Positions 9,033 through 18,210 are shown, counted from the first letter of the stretch. The stretch is DNA of 64,000 nt from Leptothoe kymatousa TAU-MAC 1615 (GCF_018739865.1 NZ_JADOER010000004.1:409282-473281), one strand, 5' to 3'. The notes: generated by a model not told the origin, from the sequence alone. Translations and numbers: made by a program.

Positions 9033-9080
9033 TAGGGTTCGGAAGTCGCGGAAATCGGAGTTTCCGACTTCCGAACCCTA
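9033..9080 (+). terminator. Long imperfect hairpin after the NYN gene
   Basis: TAGGGTTCGGAAGTCG (9033-9048) pairs perfectly with CGACTTCCGAACCCTA (9065-9080), and CGGAAA/TTTCCG extends the stem inward past a 2-nt bulge. It starts 35 bp after the stop at 8998. No T-run follows, so it may be an mRNA 3' protector or a small mobile repeat rather than a classic terminator. Confidence 0.55.
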
Positions 9081-9089
9081 GGGCGTATG

Positions 9090-9411
9090 TACAAAAAAAG
9101 TCCCAGACAGGATTCTGTTAAGCAACGTCTTCCCCTTACGAGGGCTACGGTGTATATACAACTGGAAGATTACTGGCATTAAGCATGTCGTCTAATCAGG
9201 GTTTTTCCCCTTGCCCTAGGCTTTAGCTCATGCCTAAAGGTCTTATGGGGGACCCCACGGAGGGGGCTTGGTCTTAGCCGCGCTGAATAGTGGCGAGAGA
9301 TAGCAACCTGCTGGATGCATGCAGCAGGTTGCTGCGCACATAGCTGTTGTCAGCTAAAGCTTCCAGGGATCATCTATGCATTGAACTATGTGCGCCAAGC
9401 TGTATTTTCTA
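9090..9411 (+). ncRNA. Candidate structured RNA between NYN gene and terminator
   Basis: No ORF explains this stretch, yet it holds strong hairpins: AGCAACCTGCT/AGCAGGTTGCT (about 9302-9332) and GCGCACATAG/CTATGTGCGC (about 9334-9396), with a GC-rich run at 9245-9270. It ends at a textbook plus-strand terminator. It could be a free small RNA (6S-like in size) or the 3' UTR of the NYN gene. I could not match it to a known RNA family. Confidence 0.4.
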
Positions 9412-9412
9412 T

Positions 9413-9460
9413 CAGCAGTCATTAAGGCCGATCCTTTCAAAGGTCTTAATGACTGTTTTT
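9413..9460 (+). terminator. Rho-independent terminator
   Basis: CAGTCATTAAGGCC (about 9415-9428) pairs with GGTCTTAATGACTG (9441-9454) and is followed by TTTTTT. The T-run is on the plus side, so it stops transcription coming from the NYN/ncRNA region, not the minus-strand ORF to its right. Confidence 0.8.
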
Positions 9461-9482
9461 TGCTGTTGGCCGGAAATGTGGT

Positions 9483-9632
9483 TTAAAGTCCCATGCTGGC
9501 GGCCCCGTAGAGCTTCCAAAGAATAAAGCAATAAAGGCCCACAGGCACCACCACCAAACTGGCAAAGAATAGGCATGTTGCTTTTACTGGCCAGGATGTG
9601 TGGACAATAGCTCGTTTTGTTTTCCAAAGCAT
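9483..9632 (-). CDS. Possible small single-span membrane protein
   Basis: From ATG 9632 it would be 49 residues with one hydrophobic span (TCLFFASLVVVPVGLYCFIL) flanked by basic residues, like the small photosynthetic-complex subunits of cyanobacteria. I cannot assign it to any of them. No strong ribosome site is visible and the frame extends upstream to 9692, so this is a tentative call. Confidence 0.35.
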   Translation of the reverse strand: MLWKTKRAIVHTSWPVKATCLFFASLVVVPVGLYCFILWKLYGAASMGL

Positions 9633-9692
9633 TACTGGAGTCCCGATTTTAATTGCGGGGCTAAGCCCCATCCGTTGACAACAGGATTTCAA

Positions 9693-10111
9693 AACAAATT
9701 AAGGAAACGCGGGGCGACAGTCTTAAAAGCTCGGACCAAAAGCCGAGGCCAAAAAACGGTCATAAACCCTGGTGGTTTTACGATTGCTGACTTTAGTCAG
9801 TAACAAATAAGCTTGATGAAGGCATGCCAAATTCAGAACCACTGGTCGTTTTTGGCGCATAGGACCCAGATTTTTCCTTCGTTGCAATCGGCTCGGTGAT
9901 TGGCTGCTTGACCGTGGCTAAATGCTATACACACTAGCTAGGGGCTAGGACTGCACCCACTGGCTAGATAGTTGTAAACAAACTTATAACTAATCCCACG
10001 GACAATGTTAAGAGAATTTCAGGTTTGCTTAATATTCTGTAATACCTGCAATGGTAGGAAAATGTATTAAGTTGTTTCCTATGATTCAACACCCTCCCTT
10101 TGTCCATCACC
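9693..10111 (+). other. Intergenic region upstream of the phytochrome operon
   Basis: No gene seen. The part nearest 10080 is AT-rich and probably contains the phytochrome promoter. Short ORFs on the plus strand here have no coding character. Confidence 0.5.
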
Positions 10112-12403
10112 ATGAGACAGTTCGATCCAAGCCATGGTCCAGGTAGGCTCCAGGAAGATCATGATAGGTTTCCTGTCCATCTAATTGGATTGATTCAGCC
10201 CCATGGTGTATTGCTGTTGCTAGACGCTAGCCTGACCATTACCCAGGTGAGTGAAAATAGTGCTCAGCATTTTGGTCTTAGGGCTGAGGCCTTGCTTGGC
10301 CAGTCTTTGTTGGAGGTATGTACGCCAGCCACCTCTGTTGATCATTTGCTCCAGGTGGTTGCCACCTGCACCCAAAAGCCGGTTTACATTCCCTTTGATT
10401 TTTCTGCGGGGGAGAGTGTTCGCCATTGTGATGGTCTTATCCATCGTATGGAAAATGGCATTGTTTTGGAATTGGAGCCTGCGGTGCCCCGAACAGGTTG
10501 GGATGTGACATTGTTGCAAAATACGGTGCAGCGGGCCATTGGCCACCTGCGGTCGATTGAAGCTATTGATGATTTTTTGCAGGCTGCGATCGCACAAATT
10601 CAAACCATTACGGGCTACGACCGCGTCATGGTTTACCAATTTGATGAACAAAATGCGGGGGCTGTGATTGCCGAGGTTAAGCCGCCCGAGGCTGTGTCCT
10701 ATTTGGGGCTGCACTATCCAGCGACGGATATTCCCCAAATCGTACGGGGGTTGTATCACCAAAACCTGTTGCGGCTGATTCCAGACTTAAATGCGACCTT
10801 AGTCGAGCTTGTGTCTGTCGATGGGTCAGCAGGGGCTGTGGATTTGAGCCACGCTGTTCTCCGGGGGGTGGCCCCCTGCTGCCTGGAGTATCACCAAAAT
10901 ATGGATGTGACGGCGCTAATGGTGATTGCGCTAGTGCGGGAAAATCAGCTTTGGGGGCTGATTGCCTGCCATCATCCCACGGCCAAGTTTTTGTCCTACC
11001 CTGTGCGGGCGGCCTGTGAAATGCTGGGGCAGCTCGTGGCCGCAGAAGTTACCAGCAAGGTGGATCGCGATGCCCTGAACTATCTTCACCAGTTGCGCGC
11101 CATCCAAACCGAGTTTGTTAATTCCATTGCCCAGGCCCAGGACTTTAAACAGGCGCTCATCCATCCAGAACCGCGATTATTGGAGATGGTAAATGCCCAG
11201 GGGGCGGCCATTTGTTTAGATGACGACATTACGCTGATTGGTGATACGCCCCCGCTGGACGCGATGCAAACGCTGATTCAATGGGCGTTGACCCCATCCT
11301 CTGGCGAGTTGTTTCACACGAATTGTTTGGCCAATCACTATGCCCATGCAGATGGCATCCAGGCCAAGGCCAGTGGTTTGATTGTGCTGACCATCTCGCG
11401 GCTGCGGCGCTATCTGATTCTTTGGTTTCGGCCAGAAAAGCTACAGGTGGTGAACTGGGCGGGCAATCCTGGGGATTCGGTGCAAACAACGGAGGACGGG
11501 GCGATCATGCTGTGCCCCCGGAATTCTTTTGAGGCTTGGAAGGAAACGGTGGAGGCCACGGCCCAACCCTGGCAACCGGCTGAATTGGATAATGCGATCG
11601 CGCTCAAGAACGCCATTGTGGGCATTGTGCTCAATAAAGCCGATGAGCTAGCCGAAATTAACCTAGAGCTTGCACGGAGCAACGATGAGCTAGAGTCGTT
11701 TGCCTACGCCGCATCCCACGATCTGAAAGAACCTCTGCGCGGGATTACCAATTTCTCCCATCTGCTGCTGCGGCGCTATGGTGAAACCCTTGATGACGTC
11801 GGTATTCAGCGTTTAAAGACCCTGGTCAAACTAGCAGAACGCATGGATCGTTTAATTGACGCGCTGCTGAAATTTTCCCGGCTTGGCCAAACCTCATTAC
11901 GGTGCCAGCCCACGGATCTCAATCAACTATTGCCAAAGGTCATTGAAATTTTGCAGGCCAGCGATCCAGCAAGGTCGCCCCTAACGATTGCAGTGCCCCA
12001 CCCATTGCCCACGGTGGATGCGGACCCCACCCTGCTAATCGATGTGTTCAGCAATCTGTTGGGTAACGCCCTCAAATATACCGATAGGCCCCAACCCGCC
12101 ATTGAAGTTGGCAGCCTATTCCCAGAGGCGCCCCAATTGATTCGCCAGGGGAAACATCTTCCCCCCAACACCTGTGCGATTTACGTCAAAGACGATGGCA
12201 TTGGCATTCAACCGAGGCACTTTCAAAACATATTTCGCCTATTCAAACGCCTGCACGAACGAGACAGTTATGGCGGCGGTACAGGGGTGGGCCTAACGAT
12301 TGCCAAAAAGATAATTGAACGCCACGGTGGTGAAATCTGGGTAGAGTCTATCCTTGGCGAAGGAACCACTTTTTACTTCGTGCTAAACTGTAAAGAAAAA
12401 TAA
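10112..12403 (+). CDS. Cph1-type phytochrome histidine kinase
   Basis: About 763 residues: PAS (HLIGLIQPHGVLLLLD), GAF, PHY (LWFRPE, VNWAGNP), HisKA (ASHDLKEPLRGITNFSHLLLRR) and HATPase (NLLGNALKYT, DDGIGI, GGGTGVGLTIAKKI). Like Cph1, it has no N-terminal chromophore Cys; the GAF motif is RGVAPCCLEYHQNM, with the expected bilin-binding Cys encoded at 10877. The next residue, almost always His (Cph1 His260), is Cys (10880). YPATDIP is the conserved Asp loop. It senses red/far-red light and phosphorylates a response regulator; the Rcp1-like gene follows by 36 bp. A TTG four codons upstream (10100) is the only alternative nearby start. The bilin can come from ho1 and pcyA elsewhere in this window. 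Confidence 0.95.
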   Translation: MRQFDPSHGPGRLQEDHDRFPVHLIGLIQPHGVLLLLDASLTITQVSENSAQHFGLRAEALLGQSLLEVCTPATSVDHLLQVVATCTQKPVYIPFDFSAGESVRHCDGLIHRMENGIVLELEPAVPRTGWDVTLLQNTVQRAIGHLRSIEAIDDFLQAAIAQIQTITGYDRVMVYQFDEQNAGAVIAEVKPPEAVSYLGLHYPATDIPQIVRGLYHQNLLRLIPDLNATLVELVSVDGSAGAVDLSHAVLRGVAPCCLEYHQNMDVTALMVIALVRENQLWGLIACHHPTAKFLSYPVRAACEMLGQLVAAEVTSKVDRDALNYLHQLRAIQTEFVNSIAQAQDFKQALIHPEPRLLEMVNAQGAAICLDDDITLIGDTPPLDAMQTLIQWALTPSSGELFHTNCLANHYAHADGIQAKASGLIVLTISRLRRYLILWFRPEKLQVVNWAGNPGDSVQTTEDGAIMLCPRNSFEAWKETVEATAQPWQPAELDNAIALKNAIVGIVLNKADELAEINLELARSNDELESFAYAASHDLKEPLRGITNFSHLLLRRYGETLDDVGIQRLKTLVKLAERMDRLIDALLKFSRLGQTSLRCQPTDLNQLLPKVIEILQASDPARSPLTIAVPHPLPTVDADPTLLIDVFSNLLGNALKYTDRPQPAIEVGSLFPEAPQLIRQGKHLPPNTCAIYVKDDGIGIQPRHFQNIFRLFKRLHERDSYGGGTGVGLTIAKKIIERHGGEIWVESILGEGTTFYFVLNCKEK

Positions 12404-12439
12404 TAAACTCTGACAAAAAATTAAGTTTTTCTTAAGCTT

Positions 12440-12901
12440 ATGCGCGATAAGATCAACACTCCTTTAATAGTCGTTGAGGATAGTGACGAAGACTTTGAAG
12501 TCCTGCAAATCTTCATGGAAGATATGGACGTTGCTAACCCCATCTATCGCTTTACCACTGGGGATAAAGCCCTCGACTTCCTATATCGCAGCCAGGATGA
12601 GAATGTGGTGCAACCCGACCGCCCATCCATGATTTTATTGGATCTAAATTTGCCTGGAACCGATGGCCGTGAAGTGTTAGAACGGCTGAAGCAAGACGAA
12701 CAATTTCGGGAAATTCCCATTGTTATTTTCACCACTAATTCTGACCCTAGAGATATCAAGTTTTGTTATCGCAAAGGGGCCAATGGCTACTTAATAAAGC
12801 CGGTGAAAACGGCACAATTTGAGAAAGCGGTGCAGGCATTTGTAGACTATTGGCTCAACACAAATACCCCGCCAGATTGGGTGGAGTTGACGGGAATGTA
12901 G
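12440..12901 (+). CDS. rcp1: Rcp1-like single-domain response regulator
   Basis: 153 residues forming one receiver domain: VVEDSDEDFEVLQ (acidic pocket), MILLDLNLPGTDGREVL (phospho-accepting Asp), IVIFTTNSD (conserved Thr) and YLIKPV (conserved Lys). Rcp1 proteins lack an output domain and take phosphate from the cyanobacterial phytochrome. The position 36 bp after the phytochrome gene supports this pairing. The output is unknown; the kinase gene that follows may be the next element. Confidence 0.93.
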   Translation: MRDKINTPLIVVEDSDEDFEVLQIFMEDMDVANPIYRFTTGDKALDFLYRSQDENVVQPDRPSMILLDLNLPGTDGREVLERLKQDEQFREIPIVIFTTNSDPRDIKFCYRKGANGYLIKPVKTAQFEKAVQAFVDYWLNTNTPPDWVELTGM

Positions 12902-13044
12902 GCACGCCAAGGGGCCAATGGGGTACGTTCAGGTTTTTAAAATCCTCCATGGGTAGGTATTAAAAAACTTGAAGCGATTTTTATATTTTATTAACAATTA
13001 AAAAAAGGTGTCACTGTGATGGATGAGAAGCCCTCTTCAAGTCC

Positions 13045-14664
13045 ATGTCTGCAGATCACACCTTGCTCATCGTTGATGATTGTGCAGAGGATCGAGAAGT
13101 TTATCGCGACTATCTTTCTCGTGATCCCCACAATACCTATGAATTTTGCGAAGCCGCTTTGGCAGAAGTGGCCTTAGACCTATTTTTGAAACAGCATTTT
13201 GATGTGGTGCTGTTGGATTTTTATATGCCCGATATGACCGGGTTGGAGTTTTTGGGGCAGCTGCAGAAGCGGCAAAGCAAGGTGAGCTCGCCCATTATTA
13301 TGTTGACCGGCCAGGGCAATGAAGAGCTGGCGGTGCAGGCGATGAAGCAGGGGGTGCATGACTATTTAGGAAAACAGCACCTGCAGCCTGAGATTTTGCA
13401 ACGGACGGTGCGTAGCGTAATTCAACAGTCTCACCTGCATGTGGCGCTCCACAAAACCCGCGAACAGCAGCGGCTGATTGCAACGACGGCCCTACGGATT
13501 CGGCAATCCCTAGATCTGGAGCAGGTGTTGGATACAACCGTGGCTGAGGTGCAGCAGCTGCTGGAATGTGATCATGTGGCGGTGTATCAACGGGCCGAGC
13601 AGGGTGAGCCTACGATTAAGGCGGAACTGGGTACCCGCTGTGGGCCGCCGTCCTTGTTTCCCACCGGTAATGAAAAGGGAGCGGTCCCCCAGGACGCTCT
13701 CCTGGGGCAAACGTATGCTGCCGACGCCGTTGAACCGCAGGACTATCGTGAGTTACAGGCCCCCATTGTTATTCATTCTTCTCCATCTGACCGGGGGCAA
13801 ACCTGGGGCTATTTGGTGGCGCACCAATGTGCCAAGCTAAAGGCCTGGCAGCCGGAAGAGCATAGTTTGTTGCATGAACTGGCGGTGCAGTTAGCGATCG
13901 CAATTCAACAGTCAGAATTGCTTTCCCAAACCCAAACCGCCTTAGAAAAGGCCCAGGAGCTCAGCCATTTCAAGTCCCAAATCCTGGCCACCGTCTCCCA
14001 CGAATACCGCTCGCCCCTGGCCGCTATTCTAGCGGCGGCGTCCACCATCGCCCGCCATGGTGAGCGGTTAGAGCCTGACCAATGCAAGCGTTTTCTCGGC
14101 ATGATTCAGGACAAAGCCCGCCATATGACCCGGTTAGTGGACAATATGCTCGTCATGCATCAATGTGAGCTAGATCAAAGCCGATTTGAACCCGCTCCGA
14201 TGAATTTTCTCCAATTTGTTGCCGATATTGTTGAAGAACATCGAGAAATCTCCCCCGACCATGTCCTTATCCTTCAGGTTAGCGGCAAAACTAGCGGTTG
14301 CTGGGGCGACCAAGGCATGTTGCGTCTAGCCATCGACAATGTCCTCTCCAATGCCATCAAATTTTCTCCCCAGGGTGGGCAAATTGATCTGCATCTAGCC
14401 GGAGATGCCACCCACATTACCCTGTCGATCTCAGATAGCGGCATTGGCATTCCCACAAAAGATCAGCCCGATTTATTTCAATCCTTTAGCCGTGGCAGTA
14501 ATGCCAGCCACATTCAAGGGGTGGGGCTAGGCCTTTCCATTGCCAAAGCCTGTATTGACTTACATGGCGGTAGCCTGGGGCTAGAAAGTGAGGAAGATCA
14601 AGGCACCCAGGTGTTTTTACGCCTGCCCAAACATCCCAAAGGTGTGGAAGACCTTGTGGCTTAG
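13045..14664 (+). CDS. Hybrid REC-GAF-histidine kinase
   Basis: 539 residues. An N-terminal receiver domain (LLIVDDCAEDREVY, VVLLDFYMPDMTG, IIMLTGQGNE, DYLGK) is followed by a GAF domain (LRIRQSLDLEQVLDTTVAEVQQLLECDHVAVYQ), then HisKA (ILATVSHEYRSPLAAILAAAS) and HATPase (DNVLSNAIKFSP, DSGIGIP, GVGLGLSIAKACIDLHGG). Not membrane-anchored. GAF domains of this type occur in cyanobacteriochromes, but I see no clear chromophore Cys-His pair here. It is third in line after phytochrome and rcp1 (143-bp gap), suggesting a phosphorelay. An AT-rich spacer may hold its own promoter. Confidence 0.9.
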   Translation: MSADHTLLIVDDCAEDREVYRDYLSRDPHNTYEFCEAALAEVALDLFLKQHFDVVLLDFYMPDMTGLEFLGQLQKRQSKVSSPIIMLTGQGNEELAVQAMKQGVHDYLGKQHLQPEILQRTVRSVIQQSHLHVALHKTREQQRLIATTALRIRQSLDLEQVLDTTVAEVQQLLECDHVAVYQRAEQGEPTIKAELGTRCGPPSLFPTGNEKGAVPQDALLGQTYAADAVEPQDYRELQAPIVIHSSPSDRGQTWGYLVAHQCAKLKAWQPEEHSLLHELAVQLAIAIQQSELLSQTQTALEKAQELSHFKSQILATVSHEYRSPLAAILAAASTIARHGERLEPDQCKRFLGMIQDKARHMTRLVDNMLVMHQCELDQSRFEPAPMNFLQFVADIVEEHREISPDHVLILQVSGKTSGCWGDQGMLRLAIDNVLSNAIKFSPQGGQIDLHLAGDATHITLSISDSGIGIPTKDQPDLFQSFSRGSNASHIQGVGLGLSIAKACIDLHGGSLGLESEEDQGTQVFLRLPKHPKGVEDLVA

Positions 14665-15641
14665 GTCTTTTGGGAACCCGACATCAAAAGATCCGGATAG
14701 GGACGGTGGAATTTATGAAATAAATAATGTCCCATAAGAGCAACGTTAAGGGAAACATAATGGACCCTCCCAACGTTATTTATCCTAGGGGATTGGCCAT
14801 GGCGTATCCAGTTGGGTAAATCGGCCTAATAGTTTGCCGTCTGCGTATTCGCTAGCAACAATATTTTGTGTTGCCCAATACATTTCTCTCAGTAGCGGTC
14901 GCCAAACCTATTTTCTCTTGTCAGTGGGCAATGGCAAGCCCAGCGCCATCGACAGTTTGGGGCTGCCGTCCTCATATAAATGGCCCATTTATTACCATTG
15001 CTGTGGGTATTCGTGTATCCATTCATCAACTAATCGTTTATATTGTTGGTGGAACTACTACAGCCTATTCGTAGAAAGCTACATCAGTATATCTGCAGAC
15101 AATCTTTAGAAAACCTCTCCATATCTAGAGATATTGTTGTTAGACAGCCCAAAACCCTGGTTTCTAATGGGCCAAAAAAAAATACCTATTTATACTGAGT
15201 TTTCTTGATGGGAACTCTCCTATGATTTGAGTGCACCGGGCAGCAGCACTTGATATGCTCCTGTAGCAAGTTATCTAAGCTAATGGTTATCTCCAAATGT
15301 CATCTGTGGTGGCATTTGCAAGAAAGGGTCTAGGGACGAGGTCACTGGGCTTTAGATGAGACTGCCATGATTTAGCTAGATTTTTGTAGCATTACTACCT
15401 TTGTAGTATTTCTATCTGTTAGGCATACAGTAACGCCTTTAAAACCGTTGCTGATTTAGGGCATGGCACGGTCTTTAGGGCCGGGTCATTGTCTTGGGGT
15501 AACCAAAAATATCCCAAAGACCAGCAGTGCCCTTTCAAAATATCAGGGAAAGCCAACAATTTGCATATGGACGTTTAATGTCCTCGGTCATTGTGACCGC
15601 TACTATCCCTTGCGCCTGCTTACGAATTTTGGATAGTTTCC
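14665..15641 (+). other. Gene-free stretch of about 1 kb
   Basis: Short frames at 14834-15109 have cysteine- and serine-rich translations unlike real proteins. No tRNA-like or clear terminator structure found, apart from weak inverted repeats near 14668-14690 and 15228-15255. The final 150 bp probably contain the promoter of the glycosyltransferase pair. Confidence 0.5.
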
Positions 15642-16775
15642 ATGACTGCCACACTTTTAAAGCCAACCACTGTTAGACATGTAACTTCCCAGCCAGCTAT
15701 TACCATTGTAGTTGTTCCGCAAGAGCGATTTAGCTATACCCAGCAATCTTTAGAGAGTATTTACAGGCACACGCACTGCCCATTTAATCTGATTTATGTT
15801 GATGCAGGTTCTCCTAGGCGTATTCAAAAATATTTAACCCGTGAGGCGACTAAGCGGGGCTTTACGCTATTGCGTAGTGAACAGTTTTTGGCCCCCAACC
15901 AAGCTCGCAATTTGGGCCTCAGCCAGGTTTCGACGGAGTACGTTGTTTTTGTTGACAATGACATCCATGTGGCGCCCGGTTGGTTAGATCAGCTGTGGCG
16001 GTGCGCTAAGGAAACCAATGCGGCTGTGGTCAGCCCGCTCACTTGTGTCGGTCAACCCCTTCACGATCGGATTCAATCTGCAGGTGGGGAAGTTAGAATT
16101 TTTATGGATGTTAAGGGCAAACAGATTCGCCGTTGCCTATACGAGAAGAGGTTTTTGGTAAATCGCTCTGCCGCTGGCATTAAGGATCAGCTATATAGGC
16201 GGGGCTGTGAATTTGCGACGTTGGACTGCCTCTTGGTAAAGCGCGATATTTTTGACCGCCTAGGGCCGCTGGATGAAAAACTGTTGGGTGCCCAAGAGGA
16301 TGCTGACTTTTGTTTAGGGGTGAACCGCTTGGGGGGGCAGATGTTTTGTGAGCCCACAGCGCTGGTGACCCATGTGCCCCAAACCTCCTATCGTTGGTCG
16401 GATATGGCGTACTTTATGTTGCGCTGGAGCGACACGTGGGAAGTGGAAAGCCTGATGTATTTCCAACAAAAGTGGGATCTAGATATGGACCAATATTTTC
16501 TAGACCGCTATAGACAGCTAGGTCATCGTCGGCACAATCGATTTATCTATCCACTACTGGATCAGGTGATGGGCGAGCTCAACCTGCCCTGGCTAGAAAA
16601 ATTGGCCATTGGTCTAGAACGTTGGTTCAACCAAGTGATCGCCGACCGCCATGCCCGGCTATCTGACAACATCACCATCAAAAAAATCTCCCAAACGCCT
16701 GTTGCTAAAACAACAAAACAGCGTCCGCAGCGCCAAGCTGCATCCTTATCCCAGCCTCGTCTGATGCTGCATTAG
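15642..16775 (+). CDS. Family 2 glycosyltransferase (tandem copy A)
   Basis: 377 residues. GT2-like fold: TIVVVPQERFSYTQQSLESI, NLIYVDAGSP, LGLSQVSTEYVVFVDNDIHV, where DND is the nucleotide-sugar/metal motif, and LGAQEDADFCLGV towards the acceptor side. It transfers a sugar to an unknown acceptor, probably for cell-surface glycan. The next gene is a clear paralogue in the same order, about 130 bp downstream. The C-terminal 40 residues are basic and low complexity (KKISQTPVAKTTKQRPQRQ), absent from copy B. Confidence 0.85.
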   Translation: MTATLLKPTTVRHVTSQPAITIVVVPQERFSYTQQSLESIYRHTHCPFNLIYVDAGSPRRIQKYLTREATKRGFTLLRSEQFLAPNQARNLGLSQVSTEYVVFVDNDIHVAPGWLDQLWRCAKETNAAVVSPLTCVGQPLHDRIQSAGGEVRIFMDVKGKQIRRCLYEKRFLVNRSAAGIKDQLYRRGCEFATLDCLLVKRDIFDRLGPLDEKLLGAQEDADFCLGVNRLGGQMFCEPTALVTHVPQTSYRWSDMAYFMLRWSDTWEVESLMYFQQKWDLDMDQYFLDRYRQLGHRRHNRFIYPLLDQVMGELNLPWLEKLAIGLERWFNQVIADRHARLSDNITIKKISQTPVAKTTKQRPQRQAASLSQPRLMLH

Positions 16776-16904
16776 CAGCCTGCCGTTGCCGATTTGCAGG
16801 ATATCTGGCTATGTGTCGCTATCCCAACAATCAGCAACGGCCCCACGACATAGCTGGCTAACACTAAACCAACCTTCCTAAAAATCTTCACTTGCCTTCG
16901 ACCT

Positions 16905-17939
16905 ATGGTTATTAATACACAAACGCTGGCCAAAACTGCCAAAACTGCCGTCAGTACGCCCCCATCCATTACCCTAGTCGTCTCCCCACGGGAGCGGTTT
17001 AGCTATATTCAACCTTCCCTAGAAAGTATCTATCGCCATACCCATCTGCCCTTTGATCTCATCTATGTCGATGTCGATTCGCCCAAATATCTGCGGCACT
17101 ACCTGGCCCAGTCGGCGGCGGAAAAAGCCTTTACCCTGTTGCGCACCAACCACTTCCTATCGCCTAATCAGGTGCGTAATTTAGCCCTGAGCCATGTGAC
17201 CACGGAGTATGTGCTATTTATCGACAATGATATCCATGTGTCACCGGGTTGGTTAGAGCGGCTGTGGCGCTGCGCCCAGGAAACCGATGCCTCGGTGGTG
17301 GCTCCGCTGCTCTGCGTCGGTAAGCCACTGCATGAAAGAATTTTAATGGCCGGTGGTGAAGCGCGCATTGTGACCGAACGCTATGGCAGCACGGTCAACC
17401 GTCGGTTATATAAAGAGTGTTACCACGTGAACCGTTCGGCGTCTTTGATGAAGCGGCAGCTAAAGCGCCAGATCTGTGAGTATGCGGAATTAAACTGCGT
17501 GCTAGTGAAGCGGGAGATTTTTGAGCAAATTGGGCCGTTTGACGAAAAGCTGTTGAGTGCGCGGGAAAATGTAGACTTTTGTTTGAGTGTGGCTAAGGCT
17601 GGCGGCAAGATTTTTTGTGAGCCCCAGGCGGTTGTGACCTGTGTGCCGACCATGCCAAAGCGGTGGTCCGACCTGGCGTATTTTATGTTGCGCTGGAGCG
17701 ATGCTTGGGAAGCCGCCAGCCTGATCCATTTTCAGGATAAGTGGGACCTGGATATGGACCACAATTTTATGTACAGCTTTAGGCATTTAGGGCATCAGCG
17801 GCATCAGTTGTTTTTGTTGCCCCTGCTGCGTCGGTTGATGGTGGGTCGTCGAGTGCGGGTGCTAGAAAAGCTGGCGATTCGGTTTGAGCGTTGGTTGAAT
17901 CAGTGTATTACTGACCGTCATCGACGATTGGTGAACTGA
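16905..17939 (+). CDS. Family 2 glycosyltransferase (tandem copy B)
   Basis: 344 residues, collinear with copy A throughout (RERFSYIQPSLESIYRHTH, FIDNDIHVSPGWLERLWRC, DLAYFMLRWSDAWE). The DND motif and downstream acidic ENVDFCLSV are kept. A duplication of one ancestor is the simplest explanation; different acceptor specificity is likely because the middle of the proteins differs most. Repeat elements begin 5 bp after the stop codon. Confidence 0.85.
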   Translation: MVINTQTLAKTAKTAVSTPPSITLVVSPRERFSYIQPSLESIYRHTHLPFDLIYVDVDSPKYLRHYLAQSAAEKAFTLLRTNHFLSPNQVRNLALSHVTTEYVLFIDNDIHVSPGWLERLWRCAQETDASVVAPLLCVGKPLHERILMAGGEARIVTERYGSTVNRRLYKECYHVNRSASLMKRQLKRQICEYAELNCVLVKREIFEQIGPFDEKLLSARENVDFCLSVAKAGGKIFCEPQAVVTCVPTMPKRWSDLAYFMLRWSDAWEAASLIHFQDKWDLDMDHNFMYSFRHLGHQRHQLFLLPLLRRLMVGRRVRVLEKLAIRFERWLNQCITDRHRRLVN

Positions 17940-17943
17940 GTGC

Positions 17944-18077
17944 CTAGTGGTCTGTCAAGCCTAAGATTTAGGATAAGGTCAGTAAAGAGTAAAGGGTAAA
18001 CGAGATGAAGCGTGACTCTTGACCCTTTACTCTTCATCAAGGCAGAATCCCAATTTTTAGCGTTGACGCTGCACTAG
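17944..18077. mobile_element. MITE-like element, copy 1
   Basis: Ends CTAGTGGTCTGTCAAGCCTA and, inverted, CTAGTGCAGCGTCAACGCTA give an imperfect terminal inverted repeat of about 26 bp. Inside is a hairpin AAGAGTAAAGGG/CCCTTTACTCTT. It has no coding capacity. Copies 2 (18074-18210) and 3 (33213-33350) share both ends. Confidence 0.75.
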
Positions 18078-18210
18078 TGGTCCGTCAAGACTAAATTTTA
18101 GGATCGATAAGTGATTGGCAAAAACATTGCTAAACCTCATGCACCACTCACTACTCACCATTCCCCACTCCCTGTTCTTACCCCAATTTTTAGCGTTGAC
18201 GCTGTACTAG
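18074..18210. mobile_element. MITE-like element, copy 2
   Basis: Starts at the CTAG that ends copy 1, so the two are head-to-tail and share 4 bp. Ends CTAGTGGTCCGTCAAGACTA and AGCGTTGACGCTGTACTAG. The centre is unrelated in sequence to copy 1 (TGATTGGCAAAAACATTGC ...), showing that only the ends are conserved. Confidence 0.7.

Noticed and set aside
9090-9460. tmRNA or RNase P RNA
   Set aside because: None of the hallmark conserved segments I know for either RNA is present, so only a generic RNA candidate is reported.
14834-15109. Plus-strand ORFs of 91 and 68 codons
   Set aside because: Rich in Ser, Tyr and Cys, no ribosome site, no family features.
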